Positions 33,401-41,823 of a stretch of 64,000 nucleotides of DNA are shown in pieces. Position 1 is the stretch's first letter. Every line of letters starts with the position of its first letter. A model generated the notes under the pieces. It searched no databases and was not told where the DNA came from. It saw nothing but the letters and a program-made list of their open reading frames with translations. Source of the stretch: Paenibacillus tengchongensis (GTDB taxonomy: Bacteria > Bacillota > Bacilli > Paenibacillales > Paenibacillaceae); assembly GCF_008973665.1 (NCBI RefSeq), contig NZ_WACP01000014.1, positions 62,001-126,000 of the forward strand. Reading direction: 5' to 3'. The position numbers and the translations under genes were made by a program.

Positions 33401-33725
33401 CGCCGAGCGTTATCGGAGCAGTCTTGCGAAGCTCCTTGACGTAATAGCCTTCCTGGGCCAGCGCATTCCCGAAGTCGGAAAACGCACCGTCGATTACCCA
33501 GTCAGCCGCGCCTGCGGTCTGCGCATGCGTGTTGTCGAACAGAATTTTCTGGCCCGCATGCTCGTTAACCACTTTGGCCTCGATGTACGGTGCAGGATCG
33601 GTTGGCCCTTCGGCGTATACCGCAGTCCCTGCCCCAAAGGCTAACAATTGCAGCGGTACGGCTACCGCCGCGGCCAGCGTGCCGTTAAGCAGCTTCTTGG
33701 TCCAGCTTGAATGCTTCTCCTTCAT
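30429..33725 (-). CDS. Large secreted multidomain protein (GATase-like, OB-fold, Ig/chitinase-type repeats)
   Basis: A 1,098-residue exported protein. Signal peptide at 1-38 (ending AVYAEG). About residues 50-360 form a DUF4350/ThuA-like amidotransferase-fold domain (DLSGYDVFVVAEANIPFKVS; GGSIFFIGDHYNADRNKNRW). A beta domain follows at 390-530, then an OB-fold of the extracellular nuclease-associated type (VTVEGTVTTEPGIFGGQTFY), an Ig-like region, and two chitinase-type repeats (KVTMNLWWGTNATEYRLYEN and its sister about 100 residues earlier). No nuclease catalytic domain is evident. It is monocistronic; carbohydrate or DNA binding outside the cell is inference. Confidence 0.8.
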   Translation of the reverse strand: MKEKHSSWTKKLLNGTLAAAVAVPLQLLAFGAGTAVYAEGPTDPAPYIEAKVVNEHAGQKILFDNTHAQTAGAADWVIDGAFSDFGNALAQEGYYVKELRKTAPITLGDLSGYDVFVVAEANIPFKVSEQAAMAEYVENGGSIFFIGDHYNADRNKNRWDGNEAFNGYRRGAWDNPAKGMSAEEAGSAAMQGVVSSDWLAEEFGVRFRYNALGDINATNIVAPNQAFGITSGVSSVAMHAGSTLAILDPTRAKGIVYLPQTNSAWGNAVDQGVYNGGGVAEGPYVAVAKKGAGKAAFLGDSSPVEDVTPKYLREDTGAKKTTYDGFKEADDAELLVNTVHWLAEQESYTDFTQVSGLTLDQPTQLLPFEEPALSTEPQAEPWAAPNAGYKWYDRSTFRAGSYGGAAATATAVYNFTHQAVLPNAQNFQIRVSADNLPAGTSVSGFQLGIYQVSGGAQIAKIQNSDGTWPSSYGYSANFSLTADLNGHAYKDLTVQIKPGTTAASNLRLRQNGTNLKTEAVTLGNVPAEPLPAEEDPIPAAISIAEARSKAAGALVTVEGTVTTEPGIFGGQTFYLQDETGGLYVYQSQSGFHAGDTVKVTASTALYNTELELTEVVQIEKTGTAELPQPVSAAAVNDANQGQLLKLEGVTVTNMITAAPSGSFEFDAIAEDGSSNHVRVDVRTGITVDSFPYAEGQRLDITGVAAIFKGVFQLKPRSLGDFSVVEEAGAPVTAATLSAEPNTAGWLKQPVKVTLKADSDTAKVYYSLDGGAEALYSAPVAVSEDGRHTLAYHAVPVKGKTEEAKTLNLQIDTAPPTAELTESGHAVGDVEEGAQLKFELAAADALSGVASKQLFLNGQPIAEGQVLNAAEMGAGSHIVSYIVSDAAGNITEKSYTFQITGGTALATDKPGQPVLSSNSGHSNGLSDGNFTVTMNLWWGNNGTSYKLYENGTLIESKTLQDVSPSAQTVSTALQDKPNGTYVYTAELTNKYGTAKSQPLTVTIRDAAPGKPVLAHDNWDGDGSYKVTMNLWWGTNATEYRLYENGQLIDTQTLNADTPAAQSAVTTVSGRTSGVYEYRAELVNAAGETVSDTLKVTVSK

Positions 33726-33899
33726 ATCCTTCCTCCTTCAGATGTAGGTCGGCAGAAATTACCAGAATTGTCCACCGTTATCGTCTACTATCCTATCTCG
33801 CAAGGATCAGGAAAAACATAGATTTTTGTAAACGGAAGTAAAATTATACTTTTGGCCTAGACGCCGTAAGAGAACCAAGTCGAAACATGGAGGTGAATT

Positions 33900-33929
33900 A
33901 TGAAAAAAGTCACGGGTGTAACAGCATGA
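33900..33929 (+). pseudogene. Nine-codon ORF, probable start of a lost gene
   Basis: ATG at 33900 behind a strong GGAGGTGA site encodes MKKVTGVTA then TGA. The same frame continues after the stop as IPQAHQELIAWNLTSSNRGA, which looks like protein, so a stop mutation in a gene that is now otherwise deleted is likely. I do not recognise the family. Nothing else was seen in 33726-33999. Confidence 0.35.
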
Positions 33930-33999
33930 ATCCCCCAGGCACATCAGGAGCTCATCGCGTGGAACCTTACCTCATCCAACCGCGGAGCCCTTATAGCTT

Positions 34000-34797
34000 C
34001 TATCCGATATCCAGTTCCCTCTTCCCGTAGAAGTAATACGTTAAAGCCGACAAACCAGCGGTCAGCAGAACAGTCAGGATCAGGATTCCCGGACTGAGCC
34101 CCTCTCCTGCCACAATGCGGTTGTAGCTGAAATACTTAAAGGGCGACAGCACATTAAGGACAGAGAGCCGGTCGCTTAAATCCGTGATTTTGGATATCAC
34201 AAACGAACCGACCAGAACTCCTGCAGCAGCGGCCCCGGAGGATTTCGCTTGGCTCATCCAGGCGGAAAGCAACGCGCCAAACGACAGAAAAACCAGCTGT
34301 ACCATAAACATGCTCCATAGAAAATAAGAAATTTCACCAGTAATATCCTGTCCCTTGTTATAAATTGAAACCAATACCAATGATGAGATCAATGTGACAA
34401 GGTTAAGGACAACAATGTTCGTGAGGGCGGCAAGAAGCTTGAAAGTCACTACCGTTGACCGTGAGACCGGTTTGGCCATCAGGAACTCCGCCGTCTTATC
34501 CCTCTCTTCCTTCGCAATGATGCTGCTCCCCAGCAGTACGGCATGAATGGCGGCGGTAAGCTCCACATACAGAAACAGGAGGGCAAAATAACCGCTCATC
34601 ACATTCACATCCAGCGAGCCCATTCCCAGCAGGGCTTTAACCGTAGACGGCAGTTGGTTAAAGAGCTCACCGCTTGCTCCTCCGGAGGAATAAGCCGTAT
34701 ATTTACCCATGCCGCTTGCGATCAGCAGAACCATACAGGCGCTCCAGATAATCAAACCTTTCCGTCCCGCCTTCAGCTCTCTCCAGAATATATTCAT
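34000..34797 (-). CDS. ABC-2 transporter permease subunit 2
   Basis: A 265-residue permease with six membrane segments, similar to and probably paired with the permease upstream (MNIFWRELKAGRKGLIIWSA; EERDKTAEFLMAKPVSRSTV is the conserved cytoplasmic loop). ATG at 34797 is set by AAGGAGG 7 bases upstream. Last gene of the TetR-ABC operon; 45 bases separate it from the first permease. Substrate unknown. Confidence 0.9.
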   Translation of the reverse strand: MNIFWRELKAGRKGLIIWSACMVLLIASGMGKYTAYSSGGASGELFNQLPSTVKALLGMGSLDVNVMSGYFALLFLYVELTAAIHAVLLGSSIIAKEERDKTAEFLMAKPVSRSTVVTFKLLAALTNIVVLNLVTLISSLVLVSIYNKGQDITGEISYFLWSMFMVQLVFLSFGALLSAWMSQAKSSGAAAAGVLVGSFVISKITDLSDRLSVLNVLSPFKYFSYNRIVAGEGLSPGILILTVLLTAGLSALTYYFYGKRELDIG

Positions 34798-34842
34798 AAT
34801 CTGACCTCCTTCAGCTCTAGCGTAATATCGTCTGCACACCCG

Positions 34843-35643
34843 CTAAACGGCATGGATATCCTTCCTGACATAAATCCGGCAGGTGACTGCCACTGCAACG
34901 GCGATAAGAAGCGCTCCGGCAAACAGATACTGAATCTCATAGCCGCTATGTTCAATGATATAGATGCTGTCAAAATACTGAAAAGGTGAAAGGTAGCGTC
35001 CCGCCCCTTCCTTTGCATCTGCATTTAGCAGTGCACCGGCAATATAAAGCCCGAACACTGTACCGAGAGAAAGGGGAAGCACATTCTTCAGCCGGCTGAA
35101 GAATACGGAAACGGCCAGCCCGATGGCCAGAAAGATCATCTGGATGAACAGCAGAGGGAGATTAAGCAGCACGAACAGATGCATGCTGTAACCGGCGGCA
35201 GCAACAGCTCCGGCCAGGATGGCTGTGACTGCAAAGAACACCATATCGGTGGCGATAATTACAGTGCAGGCTGCGAGGAGCTTGGCAGTGACAATACTTA
35301 TGCGGGATACAGGCTTAACCAGGAGGAAATCGGCCGTGCGCTCCCGCGACTCCCTGGACAGAATGGATGCGCCGAGGTGCATGGCCTGTATGGCTCCGCA
35401 GATTGCAATATAGACGAACACCATGGAATAGTACCCCATGAGGGAGGAAATCACGTCGAGATGAATGCCAAGCATCGCCCTGACAGATGCGGGGTAGCCC
35501 TCCAGCAGCTTTCGGAAATCCTCCGTGTCGCCCGCCACACTGGGATACAGCGACAGAAACAGCCCCGCGAGGGCAATCATAGCGGCTGCCCAGAGCATGC
35601 CGGATTTACGGAGAGACTTCAGCTCATGCCGAAATATGTTCAT
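34843..35643 (-). CDS. ABC-2 transporter permease subunit 1
   Basis: A 266-residue six-TM permease, homologous to the next gene (MNIFRHELKSLRKSGMLWAA; ESRERTADFLLVKPVSRISI). The two probably form a heterodimeric pore. I chose ATG at 35643 over the TTG at 35652, which would lie only 2 bases from the AAGGAGG site. The start lies within 6 bases of the ATPase stop. Confidence 0.9.
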   Translation of the reverse strand: MNIFRHELKSLRKSGMLWAAAMIALAGLFLSLYPSVAGDTEDFRKLLEGYPASVRAMLGIHLDVISSLMGYYSMVFVYIAICGAIQAMHLGASILSRESRERTADFLLVKPVSRISIVTAKLLAACTVIIATDMVFFAVTAILAGAVAAAGYSMHLFVLLNLPLLFIQMIFLAIGLAVSVFFSRLKNVLPLSLGTVFGLYIAGALLNADAKEGAGRYLSPFQYFDSIYIIEHSGYEIQYLFAGALLIAVAVAVTCRIYVRKDIHAV

Positions 35644-35648
35644 CCCGC

Positions 35649-36530
35649 TCAATCCTCCTTGACATAATAGTGCATGAAGATTTCCTCCAGATCGGGCTCC
35701 TCGACTGAGAGGTTGCGGAGCTCAACGGCGGTAATGGCTTTCATAATCGCATTGATATTCCCTTTAAAAATAAATTTAGCCGCGTTGCCGTTCACTTCGA
35801 GATGGCTTACGCCGGCGAGACTGAAATCTTCCTTGCGGATGGCCGCTGCGCTCTCCAGGCTGATCCGCTTGTAGCTGCTCTCTTGCAGAGTGCTCATCCT
35901 TTCCAGCTTGATGATTTCCCCCTCTTTAATGAAGGCTACCCTGCTGCACATTTTCTGTACTTCGCTAAGGATGTGAGACGAGAAGAATACCGTCGCGCCC
36001 TTCCGGTTCTCCTCCGCAATCAGCTCAAAAAATTTCTGCTGCATCAGCGGGTCAAGGCCGCTTGTAGGCTCATCCAGAATGATCAGCTTCGGTTCATGTA
36101 GCAAGCCCTGCACGATACCGACCTTCTTTTTGTTGCCGAACGACAGATCGTCGATTTTCTTCTTCAGGTCCAGGTCCATCATCTCCGCCAGTTCCCTGAT
36201 CCGTTTCGTGCAGTCTTTCTTATAGAAGCTAGCCGAATAGTTAAGAAGATCAATAACCCGCATGTTGTCATAATAAAAGACCTCGGAGGGCAGATAACCA
36301 AGCTCTTTGCGGATTTCGGGGTGCTCGGTGCAATTCCTGCCGAAGACGGCAGCACTGCCGCTGGTCGGATAAATGAGCCCAAGCAGTGTGCGGATGGTCG
36401 TCGATTTCCCTGCACCGTTAGGCCCGATGAAGCCGAAGATTTCTCCTTCTTCCACAGCCAGATTCACATCCCTGATCCCTCTCGACTTGCCGTAATGCTT
36501 GGTCAAATGATTCAATTCTATGACGGTCAT
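35649..36530 (-). CDS. ABC transporter ATP-binding protein
   Basis: A 293-residue ATPase: Walker A GPNGAGKST, signature LSFGNKKKVGIVQGL, Walker B LIILDEPTSGLD and switch His in VFFSSHILSEVQ. The C-terminal 80 residues form the extension common in ABC-2 (bacitracin/antibiotic type) ATPases. It drives the two permeases encoded downstream. Confidence 0.94.
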   Translation of the reverse strand: MTVIELNHLTKHYGKSRGIRDVNLAVEEGEIFGFIGPNGAGKSTTIRTLLGLIYPTSGSAAVFGRNCTEHPEIRKELGYLPSEVFYYDNMRVIDLLNYSASFYKKDCTKRIRELAEMMDLDLKKKIDDLSFGNKKKVGIVQGLLHEPKLIILDEPTSGLDPLMQQKFFELIAEENRKGATVFFSSHILSEVQKMCSRVAFIKEGEIIKLERMSTLQESSYKRISLESAAAIRKEDFSLAGVSHLEVNGNAAKFIFKGNINAIMKAITAVELRNLSVEEPDLEEIFMHYYVKED

Positions 36531-36572
36531 TGGCGTGCCCTCCTCATATATCCGGAATGTTATTTCTAAATC

Positions 36573-37187
36573 TCAGAGATATTCTTCCTTATACAGATTG
36601 GTTCTCAGCAGACGGGTACACTCATCGAACTCCCGGTAAAGCGCTTCGGGATCGATTACCTCATCGCTTGGCAGCTCGCTAACGAATCCCTCTGAGTATC
36701 TGACCAGTATTTTCATCACCAGCTTGGGGTCAACGCCGTCCTTGAATTTCGAGATGTCCAATCCGTCGAACGCAATTTGGTTCCTGAAGCCTTCACCCAT
36801 GGCCAGTATGAATTGGATATCCTGCCGCACCTCCTCATCCTTCTCGAACAGAATGCTGCTCAGAAAGGAAAGAATGGCGGGATGCTTTTGCATCGCCAGG
36901 ATTTTGATCATGGACACCATTTGGATCCGTTCAAAAAAATCAGTGACATCTTTATCAAATTTCTCGGTGATTGCATTCATGACAATTTGGCTGCAGAATT
37001 TAATCAAATACAGATATAATGCCTTCTTGGTTCCAAAGTAATGAAAGACCATCGCTTTCGAAATGCCGGCTGCGGCGGCAATATCACTGACTGAAGTTTT
37101 CTTGTAGCCGTTAATACTAAAGGCCTGAAGCGCGCCGTCAATGATTTGGGTTTGCTTCTCTGCCGGCAGGCTTGCGAACTTTTCCAA
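36573..37187 (-). CDS. TetR/AcrR-family regulator
   Basis: A 204-residue repressor. The N-terminal helix-turn-helix is typical (IIDGALQAFSINGYKKTSVS, then DIAAAAGISKAMVFHYFGTK); the C-terminal ligand domain is divergent. It is the first gene of the operon with the three ABC-2 transporter genes and probably represses it through the two palindromes at 37212-37260. Ligand unknown, likely a transported compound. Confidence 0.92.
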   Translation of the reverse strand: MEKFASLPAEKQTQIIDGALQAFSINGYKKTSVSDIAAAAGISKAMVFHYFGTKKALYLYLIKFCSQIVMNAITEKFDKDVTDFFERIQMVSMIKILAMQKHPAILSFLSSILFEKDEEVRQDIQFILAMGEGFRNQIAFDGLDISKFKDGVDPKLVMKILVRYSEGFVSELPSDEVIDPEALYREFDECTRLLRTNLYKEEYL

Positions 37188-37211
37188 AAGGTCACCTCCG
37201 CTAAAAACATC

Positions 37212-37262
37212 AACCGAATCGGTTTATGGTGCCAGTATATTCCTCTAAACCGAATCGGTCAA
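37212..37262 (-). promoter_or_regulatory. Promoter and two palindromic TetR operators
   Basis: On the minus strand TTGACC (37257-37262), 17 bases, TATACT (37234-37239). Two copies of the palindrome ACCGAATCGGT (37213-37223 and 37249-37259), 36 bases apart, overlap the -35 and the region just past the start of transcription. Confidence 0.85.
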
Positions 37263-37285
37263 TGAATATTTATGAAAAGCAAAGA

Positions 37286-37307
37286 CCCCTCCGGATTTCC
37301 GGAGGGG
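37286..37307 (-). terminator. Terminator of the FtsX-type ABC operon
   Basis: CCCCTCCGG and CCGGAGGGG around AAAT, followed on the minus strand by TCTTTGCTTTT. Confidence 0.85.
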
Positions 37308-37325
37308 CCCCTGTAATCAGCACTC

Positions 37326-39977
37326 CTATTCCACTGATTTGAGCGCCTCGATCATATGAATCCGCTTGAGCTTCATGTGCATGAAGACCATGACAATACC
37401 GGAGAACACCATGGTCAGGAGCGCTGCGTACACGTAGCTCGGCCACTCAATGACCGGAGCGAACATGGTTGCATCGAGCTCGGCCGTCTGCAGGACGAAG
37501 CGGTGCAGCAGAATTCCGAGTCCCGAACCGCCTGCGATGCCGAGCAGGGTCAGCAGGATATTTTCCCGGTAAATGTACATCGTCACTTCGTTGTCGTAGA
37601 AGCCCAGCACCTTAATGGTCGACAGCTCGCGGATGCGCTCGGACACATTGATGTTGGTCAGATTGTAGAGGACGACAAAAGCCAGCGCCGCCGCGGACAC
37701 GATTAACACAAGGGTTACGACATCCATGCTCTTCATCGTCTCGTCGAAGGCCGTGCCGACATTACTGGAGAAGCTCACTGCGGCAACGCGCTCATTCTCC
37801 GTCAGCTTCGCGCTGAACTGATCCTCCCAGGCGCGGTCCTGGGCCGTATAGTTCAGCAGCGAGGTATTGAATACCGGCTCTTTGCCGAATACCGAAGTAT
37901 AGTAAGACGGTGTCATGTAAGCATAATGCAATACATAGTTCTCAGTAATTCCCGTAACATGGATGTCATAGGTGTCATTCTTGTTATCCACCAGTGTCAG
38001 AGTGTCTCCCGGCGTAAGCCCGTACAGCTTGGCGAGCTTTTCCGAGATTACAGCGCCCTCGTCCGCAAGCTGCTTCCCTTCCCCGCTGGCCCGGTCGCGC
38101 AGCTGCACATAATCGGACAAGGAACCGGCAGATTGCGGGATGAACAGATTCACATCCTGGTCGTTTACGCCCTTGGCATGGGCGGTCAGGGTCTCCTGAG
38201 CCACATCGAGCGTTCCGGTAATGGCGGATTCGCTGCCGATAAGCTGGTCATAGGATTCCTGTACTTCAGCGGAAGCGTCAGTATGCAGCGCTACCAGCGC
38301 ATCGTATTTCATAATAACGCCGAACTGCTGCGGCGCGATGCTGCCGATCGAATCCTTCAGGCCGAAGCCTGTCAGAATCAGCGCGGTACAGCCAGCTACA
38401 CCAAATACCGTCATGAACATCCGCTGCTTATAGCGGAACAGATTGCGTGCGGTAACCTTCTGGACAAAGCTGAGCCGTTTCCAGACTAAGGTGAACCGCT
38501 CCAGCAGAATCCGCTGCCCGCCCTTCGGTGCCTTCGGACGCATCAATACGGATGCGTTGCTGCGCAGCTCCACTCTTGCGGCAAGCCATGCTGTCAGTGT
38601 AGTGCAGACCAGCGCTACAATGATCGAGATGATCGAATACGAAGGATAAAAGCTCTTGATCAGATCCGGCAGGTTATAAAGCGAGCCGTATGCATTAAAG
38701 ACAATGGCCGGCAATAGTGTAAAGCCGACGGCAAGGCCGACCGCCGAGCCCGCCAGACTGGCCAGTGTGCCATAGACCAGGAATTTGGCCATAATGTCGT
38801 TGTTGCCGTACCCCAGCGCTTTGAGTGTGCCGATCTGCAGGCGGTGCTCCTCAACCATCCGGGTCATGGTGGTCAGGCTGACCAGCGCCGCGATCAGGAA
38901 AAAGAAGACCGGGAACACGCTGGCAATGGCCGACAACCGGTCTGCATTGTCCCTGTACTCGGCATATCCCGGATTTGCGGTGCGGTCCGTGACATAGATT
39001 TTGGGGAGCTCCAGCTCAGCCAGCTGCCGTTCCCCTTCGGCCAGCTCCGCTTTCGCAGCGGCGAGCTGCTCCGCAGCCGCCGCACCGTCACCTGCCGGCG
39101 CCTGCGGCTGGCCCTGCGCGGCGAGCTGCCGGGCCGCTTCCGCCAGCTGCTGCTCAGCAGCGGCGATTTCCGCGCGGCCCTTCTCCAGCTCCGCTTCGCC
39201 TTCGGCCCGCAGGTCTGCCAGCCGTGCCTCCGGCACGCCTGCCATCGCCTGCTCCACGGCTTCGGTATGCTGCGCTACCAGGCCGTCATACTTATCACTG
39301 TAAGCTGTAACCCCCGCCGTATCCTTGAACGACAGATAAGCTTCTGTATACACCGGCCGCTTGAAATCCGCTTCCGGGATGGCGGCGAACGCATCGGCCG
39401 TACCCTTGCCGATCGTGCTGGTGCCGCGGTTGCTTTTCTCGATATACTGGGGACTCCGCACAAAGCCAACGACCGTATACTCCAGCTTCCCGAAGCTCTC
39501 CGCCAGATTGCTGTCCGTCCCGTCTCCGCTGAAGCCAACCTTATCGCCCAGCGCATACTCGCCCGCCAGCAGATCATCCAGGACGATTTCGCCGGAGTTC
39601 TCCGGCAGATGGCCGTCTATCAAGCGGTATTGGTTCAGCGGCTGGTCTGCATTATACGAGAAGACCTTAAGTATCGTGCCGTTATCGCCGGCGAATACAT
39701 CTGCACTGTAGCCCGGCTGCACCTCGCCGACTTCCGGCACCTCCTTGAGGAGCGCCAGCTCATCCTCATTCAAGCCATAGGTGCTCTGCACCTTCAGGTC
39801 CATCAGCTTCGTTTCCCGGAAAAAGCTGCCCGCCGTATCCAGCATATCCGGACCGGCCGCCTTGATGCCAGAGAAGAAGCATACGCCCAGCATGATGATT
39901 GCAAAAATCGAAATAAAGCGGGCCTTGGTATGCCCGATCTCCCGAAAGATATCCTTCCACAACGCCTTTTTCTTCAT
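37326..39977 (-). CDS. FtsX-family ABC transporter permease with coiled coil
   Basis: An 883-residue permease: TM1 near residue 20 (ARFISIFAIIMLGVCFFSGI), a large extracellular domain, three TM segments, a second domain and three C-terminal TM segments (two FtsX modules). Residues around 260-320 form an Ala/Glu/Gln-rich coiled coil (GEAELEKGRAEIAAAEQQLA and repeats) in the extracytoplasmic region. ATG at 39977 is set by AAGGAG; the longer frame has none. It pairs with the ATPase 14 bases upstream. Family members export or extract lipids, lipoproteins or peptides; the substrate is unknown. Confidence 0.9.
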   Translation of the reverse strand: MKKKALWKDIFREIGHTKARFISIFAIIMLGVCFFSGIKAAGPDMLDTAGSFFRETKLMDLKVQSTYGLNEDELALLKEVPEVGEVQPGYSADVFAGDNGTILKVFSYNADQPLNQYRLIDGHLPENSGEIVLDDLLAGEYALGDKVGFSGDGTDSNLAESFGKLEYTVVGFVRSPQYIEKSNRGTSTIGKGTADAFAAIPEADFKRPVYTEAYLSFKDTAGVTAYSDKYDGLVAQHTEAVEQAMAGVPEARLADLRAEGEAELEKGRAEIAAAEQQLAEAARQLAAQGQPQAPAGDGAAAAEQLAAAKAELAEGERQLAELELPKIYVTDRTANPGYAEYRDNADRLSAIASVFPVFFFLIAALVSLTTMTRMVEEHRLQIGTLKALGYGNNDIMAKFLVYGTLASLAGSAVGLAVGFTLLPAIVFNAYGSLYNLPDLIKSFYPSYSIISIIVALVCTTLTAWLAARVELRSNASVLMRPKAPKGGQRILLERFTLVWKRLSFVQKVTARNLFRYKQRMFMTVFGVAGCTALILTGFGLKDSIGSIAPQQFGVIMKYDALVALHTDASAEVQESYDQLIGSESAITGTLDVAQETLTAHAKGVNDQDVNLFIPQSAGSLSDYVQLRDRASGEGKQLADEGAVISEKLAKLYGLTPGDTLTLVDNKNDTYDIHVTGITENYVLHYAYMTPSYYTSVFGKEPVFNTSLLNYTAQDRAWEDQFSAKLTENERVAAVSFSSNVGTAFDETMKSMDVVTLVLIVSAAALAFVVLYNLTNINVSERIRELSTIKVLGFYDNEVTMYIYRENILLTLLGIAGGSGLGILLHRFVLQTAELDATMFAPVIEWPSYVYAALLTMVFSGIVMVFMHMKLKRIHMIEALKSVE

Positions 39978-39990
39978 TGCCCTTCGCTCC

Positions 39991-40692
39991 TTACCATTCG
40001 ATATCGTCAACCGACACCGGCGAAGGATTGACAGTCATTTTCCGAACCTTGGCGTTGTTGATCTCAATCACCCGGTCAGCCATCGGTGCAATCGCCAGGT
40101 TGTGGGTGATGACGATCACCGTGGTGCCGGTATTGCGGCACGTATCCTGCAGCAGCTTCAGCACCTGCTTGCCGGTGTTGTAGTCGAGCGCTCCCGTCGG
40201 CTCGTCGCAGAGCAACAGCTTCGGCTGCTTGGCCAGCGCCCGGGCGATGGCGACGCGCTGCTGCTCCCCGCCGGAGAGCTGGGCCGGGAAGTTGTTCAGC
40301 CGCGCTCCCAGCCCTACGTCCTCCAGCACCTTCCGGGCATCCAGCGCACGCGGGGAAATCTGCGAGGCCAGCTCCACATTCTCCAGGGCGGTCAGATTGG
40401 GTACCAGATTATAGAACTGAAACACGAAGCCCACGTCATTGCGCCGGTAGCCGGTCAGCTCCCTGCTGCCGAACCGGGCAATATCTGTACCATCCACAAT
40501 GACCTGGCCTTCGTCGGCCGAATCCATCCCGCCCAGAATATTCAGCACCGTTGATTTCCCTGCGCCGCTGGGACCGACGATCACCGCGAACTCACCCTTA
40601 TTGATCTCAAAATCAATGCCGTCATTGGCGACAATGACGCTCTCGCCCATCTTGTAACGTTTGTACTCACCCTTTACCGCAACAAAGCTCAT
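39991..40692 (-). CDS. LolD/MacB-type ABC ATP-binding protein
   Basis: A 233-residue ATPase: Walker A GPSGAGKST, signature LSGGEQQRVAIARAL, Walker B LLLCDEPTGALD and switch His in VIVITHNLAI. The pattern is the type VII (MacB/FtsE/LolD) family, matched to the FtsX-type permease. ATG at 40692 follows GGAGG. Confidence 0.94.
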   Translation of the reverse strand: MSFVAVKGEYKRYKMGESVIVANDGIDFEINKGEFAVIVGPSGAGKSTVLNILGGMDSADEGQVIVDGTDIARFGSRELTGYRRNDVGFVFQFYNLVPNLTALENVELASQISPRALDARKVLEDVGLGARLNNFPAQLSGGEQQRVAIARALAKQPKLLLCDEPTGALDYNTGKQVLKLLQDTCRNTGTTVIVITHNLAIAPMADRVIEINNAKVRKMTVNPSPVSVDDIEW

Positions 40693-40904
40693 TCCTCATC
40701 CTCCTGCTTCTCTCTAGGTCCAGTCTGCAATCTACTTCACAATTAAGTGTATCATAAATAGTTCCAGGGAAAGAAATAGGAGCGCGTAACCGGCGGTGAA
40801 ACCATGACGTGCAACTGGATGGTTTAAACCGATATATGCTATACTCTTCCGTAAATATTACGGGGGAGGCTGAACAATAATGGGAAGGCGATTTTACAAA
40901 AGGA

Positions 40905-41147
40905 TTGTTTATGGAGAAAGAGAATCTGCGGGATGTCCTCTTACGGATGCAGCACACCAGAGTTCATATGGCCGCAGTTACAGATATGTCCGGAACCATT
41001 ACCGGTATTGTAATGATGGAGGATCTGCTTGAGGAAATCGTCGGTAATATCCGCGATGAGTCGCTGAATGTGAATGTGCCTTCGCCTCAAGAGGGAATGA
41101 ATTACTGGCTTTACACGGCCTGCACTTTGTGCAAGCTTTTCATTTAG
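40905..41147 (+). pseudogene. C-terminal remnant of a CorC/TlyC-type CBS-domain protein
   Basis: The frame from 40911 reads FMEKENLRDVLLRMQHTRVH then MAAVTDMSGTITGIVMMEDL and LEEIVGNIRDES, the second CBS repeat of HlyC/CorC (CNNM-like) membrane proteins. The DUF21 membrane part and first CBS repeat are absent and the frame ends in an unrelated tail. A -10-like TATACT (near 40840) precedes it. Not expected to work. Confidence 0.75.
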
Positions 41148-41153
41148 ACAGCA

Positions 41154-41178
41154 GAAGCCCGCGCATAGCGCGGGCTTC
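41154..41178 (-). terminator. Terminator-like hairpin after pdxT
   Basis: A perfect stem GAAGCCCGCGC / GCGCGGGCTTC around ATA. The T-tracts on both sides are weak. It lies about 50 bases past the pdxT stop and also ends the CorC remnant. Confidence 0.6.
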
Positions 41179-41227
41179 AGTCATTTATAGCGATGGAGAA
41201 CAGCGATGAAGAATTCAGGCCTGAAGA

Positions 41228-41806
41228 TCATTCCGGCTCCGCTTCCTTCACCATATCCAGAAAGTAACGATGGAAGCTGGTATCCTCGGTTAGCTCCGGA
41301 TGGAATGAGGAGACTAACAAATGCTTCTGGCGTGCAGCCACGATCTGCCCGTCGTAGGCGGCCAGAATATCCACCTCCGGACCGGCCTCTTCAATCAGCG
41401 GGGCCCGGATAAACACGGCTTGAATTTCTTCCTGCAGCCCCTTCAGCGGCAGCTCAGCTTCAAAGCTTTCGCGCTGGCGGCCAAAGGCATTCCGCGACAC
41501 TGTAATATCCATCAGTCCCAGATGCGGTTCCTCTCCCCCGCTGATCCGCTCAGCCAGAACGATCAGTCCTGCACAGCTTCCGTAGATGGGCTTCCCTGCG
41601 CCGGAGAACTGGCGAATGGCCTCGATAAATCCGTATTTGCGCATCAGCTTGCCGATGGTCGTGCTTTCTCCTCCAGGGATAATCAGGCCGTCAATGTCAT
41701 TCAATTGCTCCGTTTTCTTCACGGCAATCCCGGTGCCGCCGGCAAGCTCAATGCTCCGGATATGCTCAGCTACGGCACCTTGCAGTGCCAATACACCGAT
41801 ATTCAT
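41228..41806 (-). CDS. pdxT: Pyridoxal 5'-phosphate synthase glutaminase subunit PdxT
   Basis: A 192-residue class I glutaminase. The nucleophile is Cys78 (YGSCAGLIVLAE), with the His-Glu pair in SFHPELTED near residue 170. It also shows the PdxT entry MNIGVLALQGAVAEHIRSI. It releases ammonia from glutamine and passes it to PdxS, forming the 12+12 PLP synthase complex. It follows pdxS by 17 bases in one operon. Confidence 0.98.
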   Translation of the reverse strand: MNIGVLALQGAVAEHIRSIELAGGTGIAVKKTEQLNDIDGLIIPGGESTTIGKLMRKYGFIEAIRQFSGAGKPIYGSCAGLIVLAERISGGEEPHLGLMDITVSRNAFGRQRESFEAELPLKGLQEEIQAVFIRAPLIEEAGPEVDILAAYDGQIVAARQKHLLVSSFHPELTEDTSFHRYFLDMVKEAEPE

Positions 41807-41823
41807 GGCTATTCCCTTCTCTC

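Noticed and set aside
31098..33747. Several long plus-strand ORFs opposite the large secreted protein
   Set aside because: They mirror the biased codon use of the G+C-rich minus-strand gene and encode nothing recognisable.
38844..40031. 395-codon plus-strand ORF opposite the FtsX-type permease
   Set aside because: It is a shadow of the Ala/Glu/Gln-rich coiled coil region with no start signals or similarity.
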